NCBI RefSeq assembly: GCF_002007205.1
Contig: NZ_LAZS01000003.1
Location: 41,395-105,394 of the forward strand
Reading direction: 5' to 3'
DNA from: Ensifer adhaerens
GTDB lineage: Bacteria > Pseudomonadota > Alphaproteobacteria > Rhizobiales > Rhizobiaceae
DNA length: 64,000 bases
Under the pieces are notes generated by a model. It was not told the origin of the DNA and did not search any database. It saw only the letters and a list, made by a program, of their open reading frames with translations. Shown in pieces: positions 54,398 to 62,859 of this stretch. How positions within the stretch are numbered: position 1 is the stretch's first letter; every line of letters starts with the position of its first letter. Made by a program: the position numbers and the translations under genes.

Positions 54398-55420
54398 ATG
54401 GCAAGGCTGATGAAGGAATGGACGATCGATCGGTTTGGCGCCGCCAACCTAAAGCTCACCGAGCGGCGCGTTCCGGAGGCCGGCCCGGGCGAGGTGCTTG
54501 TGCGCACGACCGCCCTGTCGCTCAATTTCCGCGACAAGCTGGTCTTGGAAAATGGGATGGGCATGCCGCTTTCCTTTCCCTTCGTGCCGGGTTCCGACAT
54601 GGCGGGCGTGGTCGAAGCGGTCGGCCGCGGGGTGACCCGTTTTCAGCCGGGCGACCGGGTCATTTCCGTCTTCGATCCCACCTGGATCGACGGCCAGAAG
54701 CCGGGTACGGGCCGTCAACCCACGTTCTTCGCGCTCGGTGGTCTCAATCCGGGTGTCGCTTCGGAGTATGTCGCCTTTCCGGAGGACTGGTTCGTGAAGG
54801 CACCTGAGAGCCTCGACGATGGTGAGGCGAGCACGTTGCCCTGCGCCGGGGTGACGGCCTGGTTTGCGTTGGTCGAGAAGGGGCACCCGAAGCCTGGCGA
54901 CCGGGTCGTCGTTCAAGGGACCGGCGGCGTTTCGCTGTTTGGGTTGCAGATCGCCAAGGCGCACGGCGCCGAAGTGATCGTGACGTCAAGCGGTCAGGAC
55001 AAGCTCGAACGGGTGCGCGCCCTTGGCGCCGATCACGGTATCAACCGCCTGTCGGAAGATTGGGCGGAGCGGGTTCTCGAGATCACCGGCGATCACGGCG
55101 CCGACCACATCCTGGAACTCGCCGGCGGCGCCAATCTCGGCAAATCGCTACAGGCGGTGGCCGTGCAGGGGCGGATCTCGGTCATCGGCGTGCTCGAAGG
55201 CGGCGAGGTCTCCGCTCCGGCACCGTTCGTCCTGTTGAAGTCGCCGGTTATCCAGGGCATCGGCGTCGGCCATCGCCGGGCGCTGGAAGACCTCGTCGGC
55301 GCCATCGACCGGACCGGGATCAAGCCGGTCATCGATGCCCGTTACCGGTTCTCGGAGCTGCGTGAGGCGCTGGCGCATCTCGACCGCGGTCCGTTCGGCA
55401 AGGTGGTTGTCGAGTTCTAG
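54398..55420 (+). CDS. Zinc-type/MDR NAD(P)-dependent alcohol dehydrogenase or quinone reductase
   Basis: 340 residues of the medium-chain dehydrogenase superfamily. GroES-like half with NFRDKLVLENGMG and PGSDMAGVVEAVG, Rossmann half with VVVQGTGGVSLFGLQIAKAHGAEVI. It lacks the usual Cys/His/Glu pattern of catalytic zinc, so a zinc-free quinone oxidoreductase-like activity is more likely. Start chosen at 54398 with AAAGGGAAG upstream; ATGs at 54383 and 54314 precede it. Divergent from LysR and followed by a terminator. Confidence 0.9.
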   Translation: MARLMKEWTIDRFGAANLKLTERRVPEAGPGEVLVRTTALSLNFRDKLVLENGMGMPLSFPFVPGSDMAGVVEAVGRGVTRFQPGDRVISVFDPTWIDGQKPGTGRQPTFFALGGLNPGVASEYVAFPEDWFVKAPESLDDGEASTLPCAGVTAWFALVEKGHPKPGDRVVVQGTGGVSLFGLQIAKAHGAEVIVTSSGQDKLERVRALGADHGINRLSEDWAERVLEITGDHGADHILELAGGANLGKSLQAVAVQGRISVIGVLEGGEVSAPAPFVLLKSPVIQGIGVGHRRALEDLVGAIDRTGIKPVIDARYRFSELREALAHLDRGPFGKVVVEF

Positions 55421-55431
55421 GATCGAAAAAC

Positions 55432-55465
55432 AACGCCGCCGGATTGATGGTCCGGCGGCGTTTTC
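55432..55465. terminator. Rho-independent terminator between MDR gene and preA
   Basis: Perfect 12-bp stem (55432-55443 with 55451-55462), seven-base loop, T4 on the plus strand and T5 on the minus strand, so it can serve both convergent genes. Confidence 0.9.
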
Positions 55466-55508
55466 ATTGGTTCCGGCGATCGCGGAGCGCGCTGTGCTCC
55501 GGTCTCGC

Positions 55509-56822
55509 TTACTCCGCGGCCTGGCGGGCCATCGGGTTGTTCGGATGCGTCGTCCAGTTGGCATAGTTCGGATCGACCGGCTTGCCGGTGCGCTGGTCGA
55601 GCGTGCCGGCCGGCAGTTCTTCCATGGTGATGCAGTTTTCGACGGGACAGACGTTGACGCAGAGATTGCAGCCAACGCACTCGTCTTCCATCACCTCGAA
55701 GTGGCGCACGCCGTTGACGAACTGGGTGATCGCCTGGTGCGAGGTGTCCTCGCAGGCGATGTGACAGCGACCGCACTTGATGCAGGCATCCTGGTCGATC
55801 TTGGCCTTGGCGATGTAGTTGAGGTTCAGGTACTGCCAGTCGGTGACATTCGGCACCGCGCGCCCGGTGATGTCGTCGAGATTGCGGTGGCCCTTGGCGT
55901 CCATCCAGTCGGAAAGACCTGAAATCATCTCCTGGACGATCTTGAAGCCGTAGGTCATCGCCGCGGTGCAGACCTGGACGTTGCCGGCGCCAAGCGCCAG
56001 GAACTCGGCCGCGTCGCGCCAGGTGGTGATGCCGCCTATGCCGGAGATCGGCAGGCCGTAGGTTTCCGGATCGCGGGCGATCTCGGCGACCATGTTCAGC
56101 GCAATCGGTTTCACCGCCGGGCCGCAATAGCCGCCATGGGTGCCCTTGCCGCCGACTGCCGGGTTGGGGGCGAAGTTGTCGAGATCGACGGACACGATCG
56201 AGTTGATCGTGTTGATCAGCGACACGGCGTCGGTGCCGCCGGCCTTGGCGGCGCGGGCGGGCTTGCGGATGTCGGTGATATTCGGCGTCAACTTGGTGAT
56301 AACGGGCATGCGCGTGTACTGCTTGCACCAGCGCACGACCATCTCGATGTATTCCGGCACCTGGCCGACTGCAGCACCCATGCCACGTTCGGACATGCCG
56401 TGCGGACAGCCGAAGTTGAGTTCGATGCCGTCGGCGCCGGTTTCCTCGACGAGCGGCAGGATCGCCTTCCACGCCTCTTCCTCGCAGGGCACCATGATCG
56501 AAGCGATCAGGGCGCGATCCGGCCAGTTCATCTTCACCTGCTTCATTTCGCGCAGGTTCACATAGAGGTCGCGGTCGGTGATGAGCTCGATATTGTTGAG
56601 ACCGAGCAGCCGGCGGTCAGCACCCCAGATCGCGCCGTAACGCGGTCCGTTGACGTTGACGACCGGCGGGCCTTCCTCACCCAGCGTCTTCCAGACGACG
56701 CCGCCCCAGCCCGCCTTGAAGGCGCGCTCGACGTTGTAGGCCTTGTCCGTCGGCGGGGCGGATGCCAGCCAGAACGGGTTCGGGGATTTGATGCCGACGA
56801 AATTATTGCGAAGATCAGCCAT
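55509..56822 (-). CDS. preA: NAD-dependent dihydropyrimidine dehydrogenase subunit PreA
   Basis: 437 residues: a dihydroorotate-dehydrogenase-like FMN TIM barrel (1-330; active-site Cys in ELNFGCPHGMSERGMGA) and a C-terminal 2x[4Fe-4S] ferredoxin segment with CIKCGRCHIAC and CVGCNLCVNVCP. With PreT it reduces uracil and thymine with NADH, the first step of reductive pyrimidine catabolism. GGAGGAACC lies upstream. Located 18 bases downstream of preT. Confidence 0.95.
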   Translation of the reverse strand: MADLRNNFVGIKSPNPFWLASAPPTDKAYNVERAFKAGWGGVVWKTLGEEGPPVVNVNGPRYGAIWGADRRLLGLNNIELITDRDLYVNLREMKQVKMNWPDRALIASIMVPCEEEAWKAILPLVEETGADGIELNFGCPHGMSERGMGAAVGQVPEYIEMVVRWCKQYTRMPVITKLTPNITDIRKPARAAKAGGTDAVSLINTINSIVSVDLDNFAPNPAVGGKGTHGGYCGPAVKPIALNMVAEIARDPETYGLPISGIGGITTWRDAAEFLALGAGNVQVCTAAMTYGFKIVQEMISGLSDWMDAKGHRNLDDITGRAVPNVTDWQYLNLNYIAKAKIDQDACIKCGRCHIACEDTSHQAITQFVNGVRHFEVMEDECVGCNLCVNVCPVENCITMEELPAGTLDQRTGKPVDPNYANWTTHPNNPMARQAAE

Positions 56823-56840
56823 TGGTTCCTCCTCCCGATC

Positions 56841-58202
56841 TTAAGCCACGGCAGTCGCGCGCGGCGCGGCCGCGGCGAAGACCCGGTTGATCGATTCAGC
56901 CGCGTCGCGGCCCATGGCGACGGCCGAGACGGTGAGGTCTTCGCCGCCGAGCACGCAGTCGCCACCGGCCCAGACGTTGTCGATCGACGTACGCCCTTCG
57001 GCGTCCGCAACGATCCGGCCGCCTTCGAGCTGCAGTGCGCCGAGGCCGGCGCCGAGGAAGCTCTGGCCGATCGCCTTGAAGATCTGGTCGGCGGCAATGA
57101 TACCGGTTTCCCCGGTTGCCGTCAGCTTTCCTTCTTCGAGCGTGGTGTATTCGAGCTCGATGCCGGCGACCTTGCCGTCCTTCTCGGCAATGCGCTTCGG
57201 CTGCAGCCAGTGGCGGATGGTGACGCCCTTGGATGCGGCCAGATCCTGCTCGAACTCGGAGGCGTTCATGTGTTCCTTGCCTCGGCGATAGCAGATCGTC
57301 ACCTCTTCGGCGCCGAGCAGCTTTGCCTGCACCGCCGCGTCGATTGCCGTCATGCCGCCGCCGAGAACGACGACGCGACGACCGACCGGGATATCGGCCT
57401 TAGTTTTCGACTGGCGAAGGGCTGCGATGAAGTCGACGGCGTCATCGACGCCCGCGGCATTTTCGCCTTCGAGGCGGAGCGCATTGACGCCGGCCAGGCC
57501 GAGGCCGAGGAAGACGGCGTCATATTGTTCCGAAAGGTCGGCAAGGGTGAAATCGCGGCCGAGAGCCTGGCCGTTCCTGACTTCGATGCCGCCGATCGAC
57601 AGCACGTAGTCGACTTCTTTCTGGGCAAAGTCGTCGACCGACTTGTAGGCGGCGATGCCGTATTCGTTGAGGCCACCGGATTTCGGGCGGGCGTCGTAGA
57701 CCACCACGTCGTGGCCCTTGACGGCCAGGCGGTGGGCGGCTGCAAGGCCGGCCGGGCCGGCGCCGACGACGGCAACCTTGCGGCCGGAAGTCTCCGCGCG
57801 GGTATAGAACTGCTTGTTCTCGCGCATCGCCACGTCGGTCGCGTAGCGCTGCAGGCGGCCGATCTCGACCGGGCGCTCCTCGGCGGTGTTGCGAACGCAG
57901 GCCTGTTCGCAGAGCGTTTCGGTGGGACAGACGCGGGCGCACATGCCGCCCAGGATGTTCTGATCGAAAATCGTCTTTGCCGATCCGATCGGGTTGCCCG
58001 TCGATATCTGCCGAATGAACAGCGGGATATCGATGGAGGTGGGACAGGCCGCCATGCACGGCGCGTCATGACAGAAGTAACAGCGGTCGGAAGCGACGAG
58101 GGCCTCGTGCTTGTCGAGCGGCGGATGCAGGTCGGCGAAGTTGCTCTCGTACTCCCCGAGCGGCAGGCGGCCGCCGAGGATCCCAGATTGTGTCGTTCCC
58201 AT
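56841..58202 (-). CDS. preT: NAD-dependent dihydropyrimidine dehydrogenase subunit PreT (GltD-like)
   Basis: 453 residues: N-terminal iron-sulfur helical domain with CYFCHDAPCMAACP and CARVCPTETLCEQAC, FAD-binding VAVVGAGPAGLAAAHRL near residue 145 and NADH-binding VVVLGGGMTAIDAAVQA near residue 280. Transfers electrons from NADH to PreA. First gene of the preTA operon; a RutR-like box lies 54-69 bases upstream of the start. Confidence 0.95.
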   Translation of the reverse strand: MGTTQSGILGGRLPLGEYESNFADLHPPLDKHEALVASDRCYFCHDAPCMAACPTSIDIPLFIRQISTGNPIGSAKTIFDQNILGGMCARVCPTETLCEQACVRNTAEERPVEIGRLQRYATDVAMRENKQFYTRAETSGRKVAVVGAGPAGLAAAHRLAVKGHDVVVYDARPKSGGLNEYGIAAYKSVDDFAQKEVDYVLSIGGIEVRNGQALGRDFTLADLSEQYDAVFLGLGLAGVNALRLEGENAAGVDDAVDFIAALRQSKTKADIPVGRRVVVLGGGMTAIDAAVQAKLLGAEEVTICYRRGKEHMNASEFEQDLAASKGVTIRHWLQPKRIAEKDGKVAGIELEYTTLEEGKLTATGETGIIAADQIFKAIGQSFLGAGLGALQLEGGRIVADAEGRTSIDNVWAGGDCVLGGEDLTVSAVAMGRDAAESINRVFAAAAPRATAVA

Positions 58203-58255
58203 TTTTGGCTCCCAATGTTTTCTCAGGATGATGGAACGGTAACACGCTTTATTTT

Positions 58256-58271
58256 TTTATCAAACGGTAAA
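58256..58271. promoter_or_regulatory. RutR-like operator upstream of preT
   Basis: Read on the minus strand as TTTACCGTTTGATAAA, it agrees at 13 of 16 positions with the site at 49555-49570. The half site AACGGTAA also recurs at 58235-58242, 28 bases closer to the gene. Confidence 0.55.
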
Positions 58272-58383
58272 AGTTTTGCGTGGTGGCGACCGAAAAGCCT
58301 TGCGATCCGGGGCTTTGCAGAAGACCTGCCAAGCCCTTGTTCTTGACCGATGTTTGACAGGGCGAGGCAATAGTGGCAGCAGA

Positions 58384-58500
58384 TCAGAGCGGGGTGAGGA
58401 AAAGTGTGCGCGGTTTTCCGTCCGCACCCCGCTCTGCTTATGAGGATCGATCACGATACTTTTGGATCGACAGGATCCAAAAGTATCGTGATCGGGGGGA
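58384..58500. repeat. Mosaic palindromic repeat, copy 4 (inverted, two large palindromes)
   Basis: The rest of the 311-base preT/smoC gap. Palindrome 1: AGAGCGGGGTG (58386-58396) with CACCCCGCTCT (58425-58435), enclosing GGAAAA/TTTTCC and the GCGGTTTTCCGTCCGCA block that is the reverse complement of the other copies. Palindrome 2: a perfect 21-bp inverted repeat (58448-58468 with 58474-58494) with a five-base loop. The two-palindrome layout matches RIME-type elements as I recall them. It ends 20 bases before smoC. Confidence 0.75.
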
Positions 58501-58513
58501 ATGGAGAACAGGC

Positions 58514-59467
58514 ATGGCACGCAGGGGCGAGGCGAACAACAGGCTTGACGATGCTGCCCGGGCGGGCTGGCTATACTATGTCGCCGGCCGCACACAGGAC
58601 GAAATCGCCACCGTCATGGGAATCTCGCGCCAGTCGGCGCAGCGGCTGGTTTCTCTCGCCATGTCCGAGCGGCTGATCAAGGTCCGGCTCGACCATCCGA
58701 TTGCAGCGTGCCTGGAGGCCGCGGCAGGTCTTCGCGACAGATACGGGCTGAAACATGTGGAGGTGGTGCCGAGCGATCCGGGCTCGACCTCGACGACGGT
58801 CGGCATCGCCGAGGCTGGCGCCGCCGAGATCGAGCGCTGGCTAAAGTCGCCCGAGCCGCAAGTGCTGGCGATCGGCACCGGCCGCACGCTGAAGGCGGCG
58901 GTCGACCAGTTGCCGACGATGGAATGTCCGCAGCACCGTATCGTGTCGCTCACCGGAAATATCGGCCTCGACGGCTCGGCCGCCTATTACAACGTTATCT
59001 TCAGCATGGCCGATGCGGTGAAGGCCCGGCATTTTCCGATGCCGCTGCCGGTGCTTGCCGCCTCTGCCGAGGAGCGCGAGGTGCTGCACAGCCAGAGCCT
59101 GGTGCAGGTGGCGCTGAAGCTCGGTGCCGAAGCCAACGTCGCCTTCGTCGGTGTCGGCGAACTCGGGCCCGACGCGCCGCTCTGCCAGGACGGGTTCCTG
59201 GCGCAGGACGAAATGGCCGACCTGACCAGAGCCGGGGCCGCCGGTGAGATCTGCGGCTGGATGTTCGATCACGACGGCGCGCTGCTATCAGGCAGCTTCA
59301 ACGAACGGGTCGCATCGGTGCCTCTTCCTTCGCGGGACAAGGCGTCGGTGATTGGTCTCGCCAAGGGGCGGCGCAAATACGAAGCGCTGAGGGCGGCGGT
59401 AAAGGGTGGTATCATCAACGGCCTCATCACCGATGAGGCGACTGCGAGCCATCTGCTCAACGCATGA
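58514..59467 (+). CDS. smoC: SorC/DeoR-type transcriptional regulator of sorbitol operon
   Basis: 317 residues: N-terminal HTH (LYYVAGRTQDEIATVMGISRQSAQRLVSLA, recognition part SRQSAQRLV) and a SorC sugar-phosphate-like effector domain (about 60-317) with AIGTGRTLKAAVDQL and GVGELGPDAPLCQ. ATG 58514 chosen behind GGAGAACA; the open frame from 58373 runs through a repeat element and is not coding. Located immediately upstream of smoEFGK. Confidence 0.92.
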   Translation: MARRGEANNRLDDAARAGWLYYVAGRTQDEIATVMGISRQSAQRLVSLAMSERLIKVRLDHPIAACLEAAAGLRDRYGLKHVEVVPSDPGSTSTTVGIAEAGAAEIERWLKSPEPQVLAIGTGRTLKAAVDQLPTMECPQHRIVSLTGNIGLDGSAAYYNVIFSMADAVKARHFPMPLPVLAASAEEREVLHSQSLVQVALKLGAEANVAFVGVGELGPDAPLCQDGFLAQDEMADLTRAGAAGEICGWMFDHDGALLSGSFNERVASVPLPSRDKASVIGLAKGRRKYEALRAAVKGGIINGLITDEATASHLLNA

Positions 59468-59487
59468 TCGTTATACGAAACGTTTGA

Positions 59488-59513
59488 AAAGGCCGGCCGA
59501 TGTGCCGGCCTTT
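59488..59513 (+). terminator. Hairpin after smoC
   Basis: Ten-base stem AAAGGCCGGC/GCCGGCCTTT (59488-59497 with 59504-59513). Only three T follow, so a weak or leaky terminator is likely; 20 bases after the stop. Confidence 0.65.
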
Positions 59514-59584
59514 CGCACGTGCGTAAAGAAAAAATCAGCAATTAAAACAATCTTCTAATGTTCCTGTGTGCGGCGCAGCAACGA

Positions 59585-59645
59585 TTGCGCATTGACATTT
59601 TGTCACAGGAAGTGAGTAATTGCTCATGAGCAAGGCAAATGCTCA
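59585..59645 (+). promoter_or_regulatory. smoE promoter with repeated TGCTCA-type operators
   Basis: TTGACA (59592-59597) is a good -35. TTGCGCA at 59585, the perfect 14-base palindrome TTGCTCATGAGCAA at 59620-59633 and ATGCTCA at 59639-59645 are repeated half sites around the promoter, suiting an oligomeric SorC-type regulator such as SmoC. The smoE ribosome site GGGAGGAAG (59655-59663) follows. Confidence 0.6.
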
Positions 59646-59666
59646 ATTTCTTCTGGGAGGAAGTCG

Positions 59667-60977
59667 ATGAACTTGAGAACTTTCCTGCTGGGCACGTGCT
59701 CGGCAGTCGCACTGTCGGGTCTGGCCCAAGCAGAAACCCTGACGATTGCGACCGTGAACAATGGCGACATGATCCGGATGCAGAAGCTGACGGAGGACTT
59801 CACGTCCAAGAATCCGGACATTCAGCTTGAGTGGGTAACACTTGAGGAAAACGTGCTGCGCCAGCGCGTGACGACCGACATCGCCACCAAGGGCGGCCAG
59901 TACGACATCATGACGATCGGCACCTATGAAGTGCCGATCTGGGCAAAGCAGGGCTGGCTCTTGCCGCTCGACAATCTCGGCGCCGACTACGATGTCGACG
60001 ACCTGCTGCCGGCGATCCGCTCCGGTCTCACCATCGACGGCAAGCTTTATGCAGCGCCCTTCTATGGCGAGAGCTCGATGGTGATGTACCGCAAGGATCT
60101 GTTCGAGAAGGCGGGGCTCACCATGCCCGACGCACCGACCTGGGACTTCATCGCCGACGCAGCGCGCAAGATCACCGACAAGAACGCCGAAATCTACGGC
60201 ATATGCCTGCGCGGCAAGGCCGGTTGGGGCGAGAACATGGCCTTCCTGACGGCGACCGCGAACGCCTTTGGCGCGCGCTGGTTCGACGAGAACTGGAAGC
60301 CGCAGTTCGACCAGCCGGAATGGAAGAACGCGCTCGACTTCTACGTCAAGCTGATGAACGACGCCGGACCGCCCGGCGCATCCTCGAACGGCTTCAACGA
60401 AAACCTGTCGCTGTTCCAGACCGGCAAGTGCGGGATGTGGATCGATGCGACCGTGGCCGCTTCCTTCGTCACCAACCCGAAGGAATCGACCGTTGCCGAC
60501 AAGGTCGGCTTCGCGCTGGCGCCGGACACCGGCCTTGGCAAGCGCGGCAACTGGCTCTGGGCCTGGAACCTCGCGATCCCCGCCGGCTCGCAGAAGGTCG
60601 CCTCGGCCGAGAAGTTCATCTCCTGGGCAACGGGCAAGGACTATCTGAAGCTGGTGGCCGACAAGGAAGGCTGGGCGAACGTTCCTCCGGGTACGCGCAC
60701 CTCGCTCTATGCCAACCCCGAGTACCAGAAGGCAGCACCGTTTGCGAAGATGACGCTCGACTCGATCAATGCGGCCGACCCGAAGAACCCGGCGGTCAAG
60801 CCGGTTCCTTATGTCGGCGTGCAGTTCGTGGCGATCCCGGAATTCCAGGGTCTTGGCACTGCGGTCGGTCAGCAGTTCTCGGCAGCGCTCGCAGGTCAGA
60901 TGAGCGTCGACGATGCGCTTGCCAGCGCCCAGCAACTCACCGAGCGTGAGATGACCAAGGCTGGCTACATCAAATGA
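59667..60977 (+). CDS. smoE: Sorbitol/mannitol ABC transporter substrate-binding protein
   Basis: 436 residues: signal peptide (MNLRTFLLGTCSAVALSG, cleavage after AQA at residue 22) and a type-1 sugar-binding (MalE/UgpB-like) domain (LTIATVNNGDMIRMQKLTEDF; FYGESSMVMYRKDLFEKAGL). High similarity by eye to SmoE/MtlE polyol-binding proteins. First gene of smoEFGK-S, with a strong Shine-Dalgarno. Confidence 0.93.
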   Translation: MNLRTFLLGTCSAVALSGLAQAETLTIATVNNGDMIRMQKLTEDFTSKNPDIQLEWVTLEENVLRQRVTTDIATKGGQYDIMTIGTYEVPIWAKQGWLLPLDNLGADYDVDDLLPAIRSGLTIDGKLYAAPFYGESSMVMYRKDLFEKAGLTMPDAPTWDFIADAARKITDKNAEIYGICLRGKAGWGENMAFLTATANAFGARWFDENWKPQFDQPEWKNALDFYVKLMNDAGPPGASSNGFNENLSLFQTGKCGMWIDATVAASFVTNPKESTVADKVGFALAPDTGLGKRGNWLWAWNLAIPAGSQKVASAEKFISWATGKDYLKLVADKEGWANVPPGTRTSLYANPEYQKAAPFAKMTLDSINAADPKNPAVKPVPYVGVQFVAIPEFQGLGTAVGQQFSAALAGQMSVDDALASAQQLTEREMTKAGYIK

Positions 60978-61139
60978 GGCTCCCAAGGGCCCGGGGTGCT
61001 GGCCGCAAATGGCCGGCGCCCCGGTAATTCTCCTCCGGGCCGCTCTCCTGGAGGACGTTCCGCGGCGCGCGCGGTGACCCCGTGCGCGCCCGGTCCGAGC
61101 TTTCGAACACGCGTTGAATTCCATCATTTGGGGGACGCC

Positions 61140-62012
61140 ATGGCGACCTTGCACACACGCTCCGCCGCGCGGCTGATGATCGCGCCTTCGGTGCTTCTGC
61201 TTCTGGCCTGGATGATCGTTCCCCTGGCCATGACGATCTACTTCTCGTTCCTGCGCTACAATCTTCTGATGCCGGGAATGGAAGAGTTCGCCGGTTTCTC
61301 GAACTACAGCTACTTCCTGACCGATCCCGCCTTCTTCCAGGCGATCTTCAACACGCTGGCGATCGTGCTCGGCGTGCTGTTCATCACCGTCGTCGGCGGC
61401 ATCGCACTGGCGCTGCTGCTCGACCAGCCGATGTTCGGGCAGGGGATCGTGCGCATCCTTGTCATCGCACCCTTCCTGATCATGCCGACCGTGGCAGCAC
61501 TCGTCTGGAAGAACATGTTCATGAACCCGGTCAACGGGCTCTTTGCCTGGATCGCCAAGCTCTTCGGGCTGCAGCCCTTCGACTTCCTCGCCAATGCGCC
61601 CCTGATGTCGGTGATCCTGATCGTCGCCTGGCAATGGCTGCCTTTTGCGACGCTGATCCTTTTGACGGCGCTGCAGTCGCTCGACGAGGAGCAGAAGGAA
61701 GCAGCCCAGATGGACGGCGCCGGCGCCTGGAGCCGCTTCATCTATCTGGTGCTGCCGCATCTTTCCCGCGCGATCACCGTCGTCATCCTTATCCAGACGA
61801 TCTTCCTGCTCTCGGTCTTTGCCGAAATCCTGGTCACCACCAATGGCGGCCCGGGCACGCAGAGCACCAACCTGACCTTCCTCGTCTATGCGCAGGCTCT
61901 GCTGCAGTTCGACGTGGGCGGTGCTTCGGCCGGCGGGATCATCGCGGTCATCCTCGCCAATATCGTCGCATTCTTCCTGATGCGCATGATCGGCAAGACG
62001 CTGGAGGCTTGA
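61140..62012 (+). CDS. smoF: Sorbitol/mannitol ABC transporter permease SmoF
   Basis: 290-residue MalF-type permease with six TM helices, starting [25 protein letters not shown] loop [23 protein letters not shown] 61140 has GGGGGA upstream. The 162-base gap after smoE is GC-rich and may hold a processing or stability hairpin; the open frame through it (from 60996) does not look coding. Confidence 0.92.
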   Translation: MATLHTRSAARLMIAPSVLLLLAWMIVPLAMTIYFSFLRYNLLMPGMEEFAGFSNYSYFLTDPAFFQAIFNTLAIVLGVLFITVVGGIALALLLDQPMFGQGIVRILVIAPFLIMPTVAALVWKNMFMNPVNGLFAWIAKLFGLQPFDFLANAPLMSVILIVAWQWLPFATLILLTALQSLDEEQKEAAQMDGAGAWSRFIYLVLPHLSRAITVVILIQTIFLLSVFAEILVTTNGGPGTQSTNLTFLVYAQALLQFDVGGASAGGIIAVILANIVAFFLMRMIGKTLEA

Positions 62013-62017
62013 GAACC

Positions 62018-62848
62018 ATGGCACGCAACGTCTCCACCCAAAGAAAGATCGTCGTCACCGTCGTCGCCTGGACGATCGGCATTCTGATCTTCTTCCCGAT
62101 CCTCTGGACGTTCCTGACGAGCTTCAAGACCGAGGCCGAGGCGATCGCTTCGCCGCCGTCCTTGTTCTTCTTCGACTGGACGACGGAGAACTATCACGAG
62201 GTGCAGAGCCGATCGAACTACTTCCTGCACTTCATGAACTCGGTCGTCGTCTCCTTCGGCTCGACGCTGATCGGGCTCATCATCGCCATCCCGTCCGCCT
62301 GGGCGATGGCGTTCTCGCCGACCAAACGCACCAAGGACGTGCTGATGTGGATGCTCTCCACCAAGATGATGCCGTCGGTCGGCGTGCTGGTGCCGATGTA
62401 TCTGCTGTTCCGCAACACCGGCCTGCTCGACACCCGCACCGGCCTCGTGATCGTGCTGACGCTGATCAACCTGCCGATCATCATCTGGATGCTCTACACC
62501 TACTTCAAGGAGATCCCCGGCGAGATCCTGGAGGCGGCGCGCATGGACGGCGCCTCGCTCTCCAAGGAGATCATCTATGTGCTGACGCCGATGGCGATCC
62601 CCGGCATCGCCTCGACGCTGCTCTTGAACATCATCCTCGCCTGGAACGAGGCGTTCTGGACGCTCAACCTCAGCGCCGCAAAAGCGGCACCGCTGACGGC
62701 TTTCATCGCCTCCTATTCGAGCCCCGAAGGCCTGTTCTACGCCAAGCTCTCGGCCGCCTCGACCATGGCGATCGCCCCCATCCTCATACTCGGCTGGTTC
62801 TCGCAGAAGCAGCTCGTGCGCGGCCTCACCTTCGGCGCGGTCAAATAA
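62018..62848 (+). CDS. smoG: Sorbitol/mannitol ABC transporter permease SmoG
   Basis: 276-residue MalG-type permease with six TM helices and EAA loop [20 protein letters not shown]. Starts five bases after smoF with GGAGG inside the smoF end. Forms the channel with SmoF. Confidence 0.93.
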   Translation: MARNVSTQRKIVVTVVAWTIGILIFFPILWTFLTSFKTEAEAIASPPSLFFFDWTTENYHEVQSRSNYFLHFMNSVVVSFGSTLIGLIIAIPSAWAMAFSPTKRTKDVLMWMLSTKMMPSVGVLVPMYLLFRNTGLLDTRTGLVIVLTLINLPIIIWMLYTYFKEIPGEILEAARMDGASLSKEIIYVLTPMAIPGIASTLLLNIILAWNEAFWTLNLSAAKAAPLTAFIASYSSPEGLFYAKLSAASTMAIAPILILGWFSQKQLVRGLTFGAVK

Positions 62849-62859
62849 GGGATACGACA

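Noticed and set aside
58373..58513. Longer smoC start
   Set aside because: The extension reads through the palindromic repeat and lacks a ribosome site; ATG 58514 has GGAG at good spacing.
59643..62024. 793-codon minus-strand open frame
   Set aside because: Complement of smoE and smoF; composition is antisense-like and no family features are seen.
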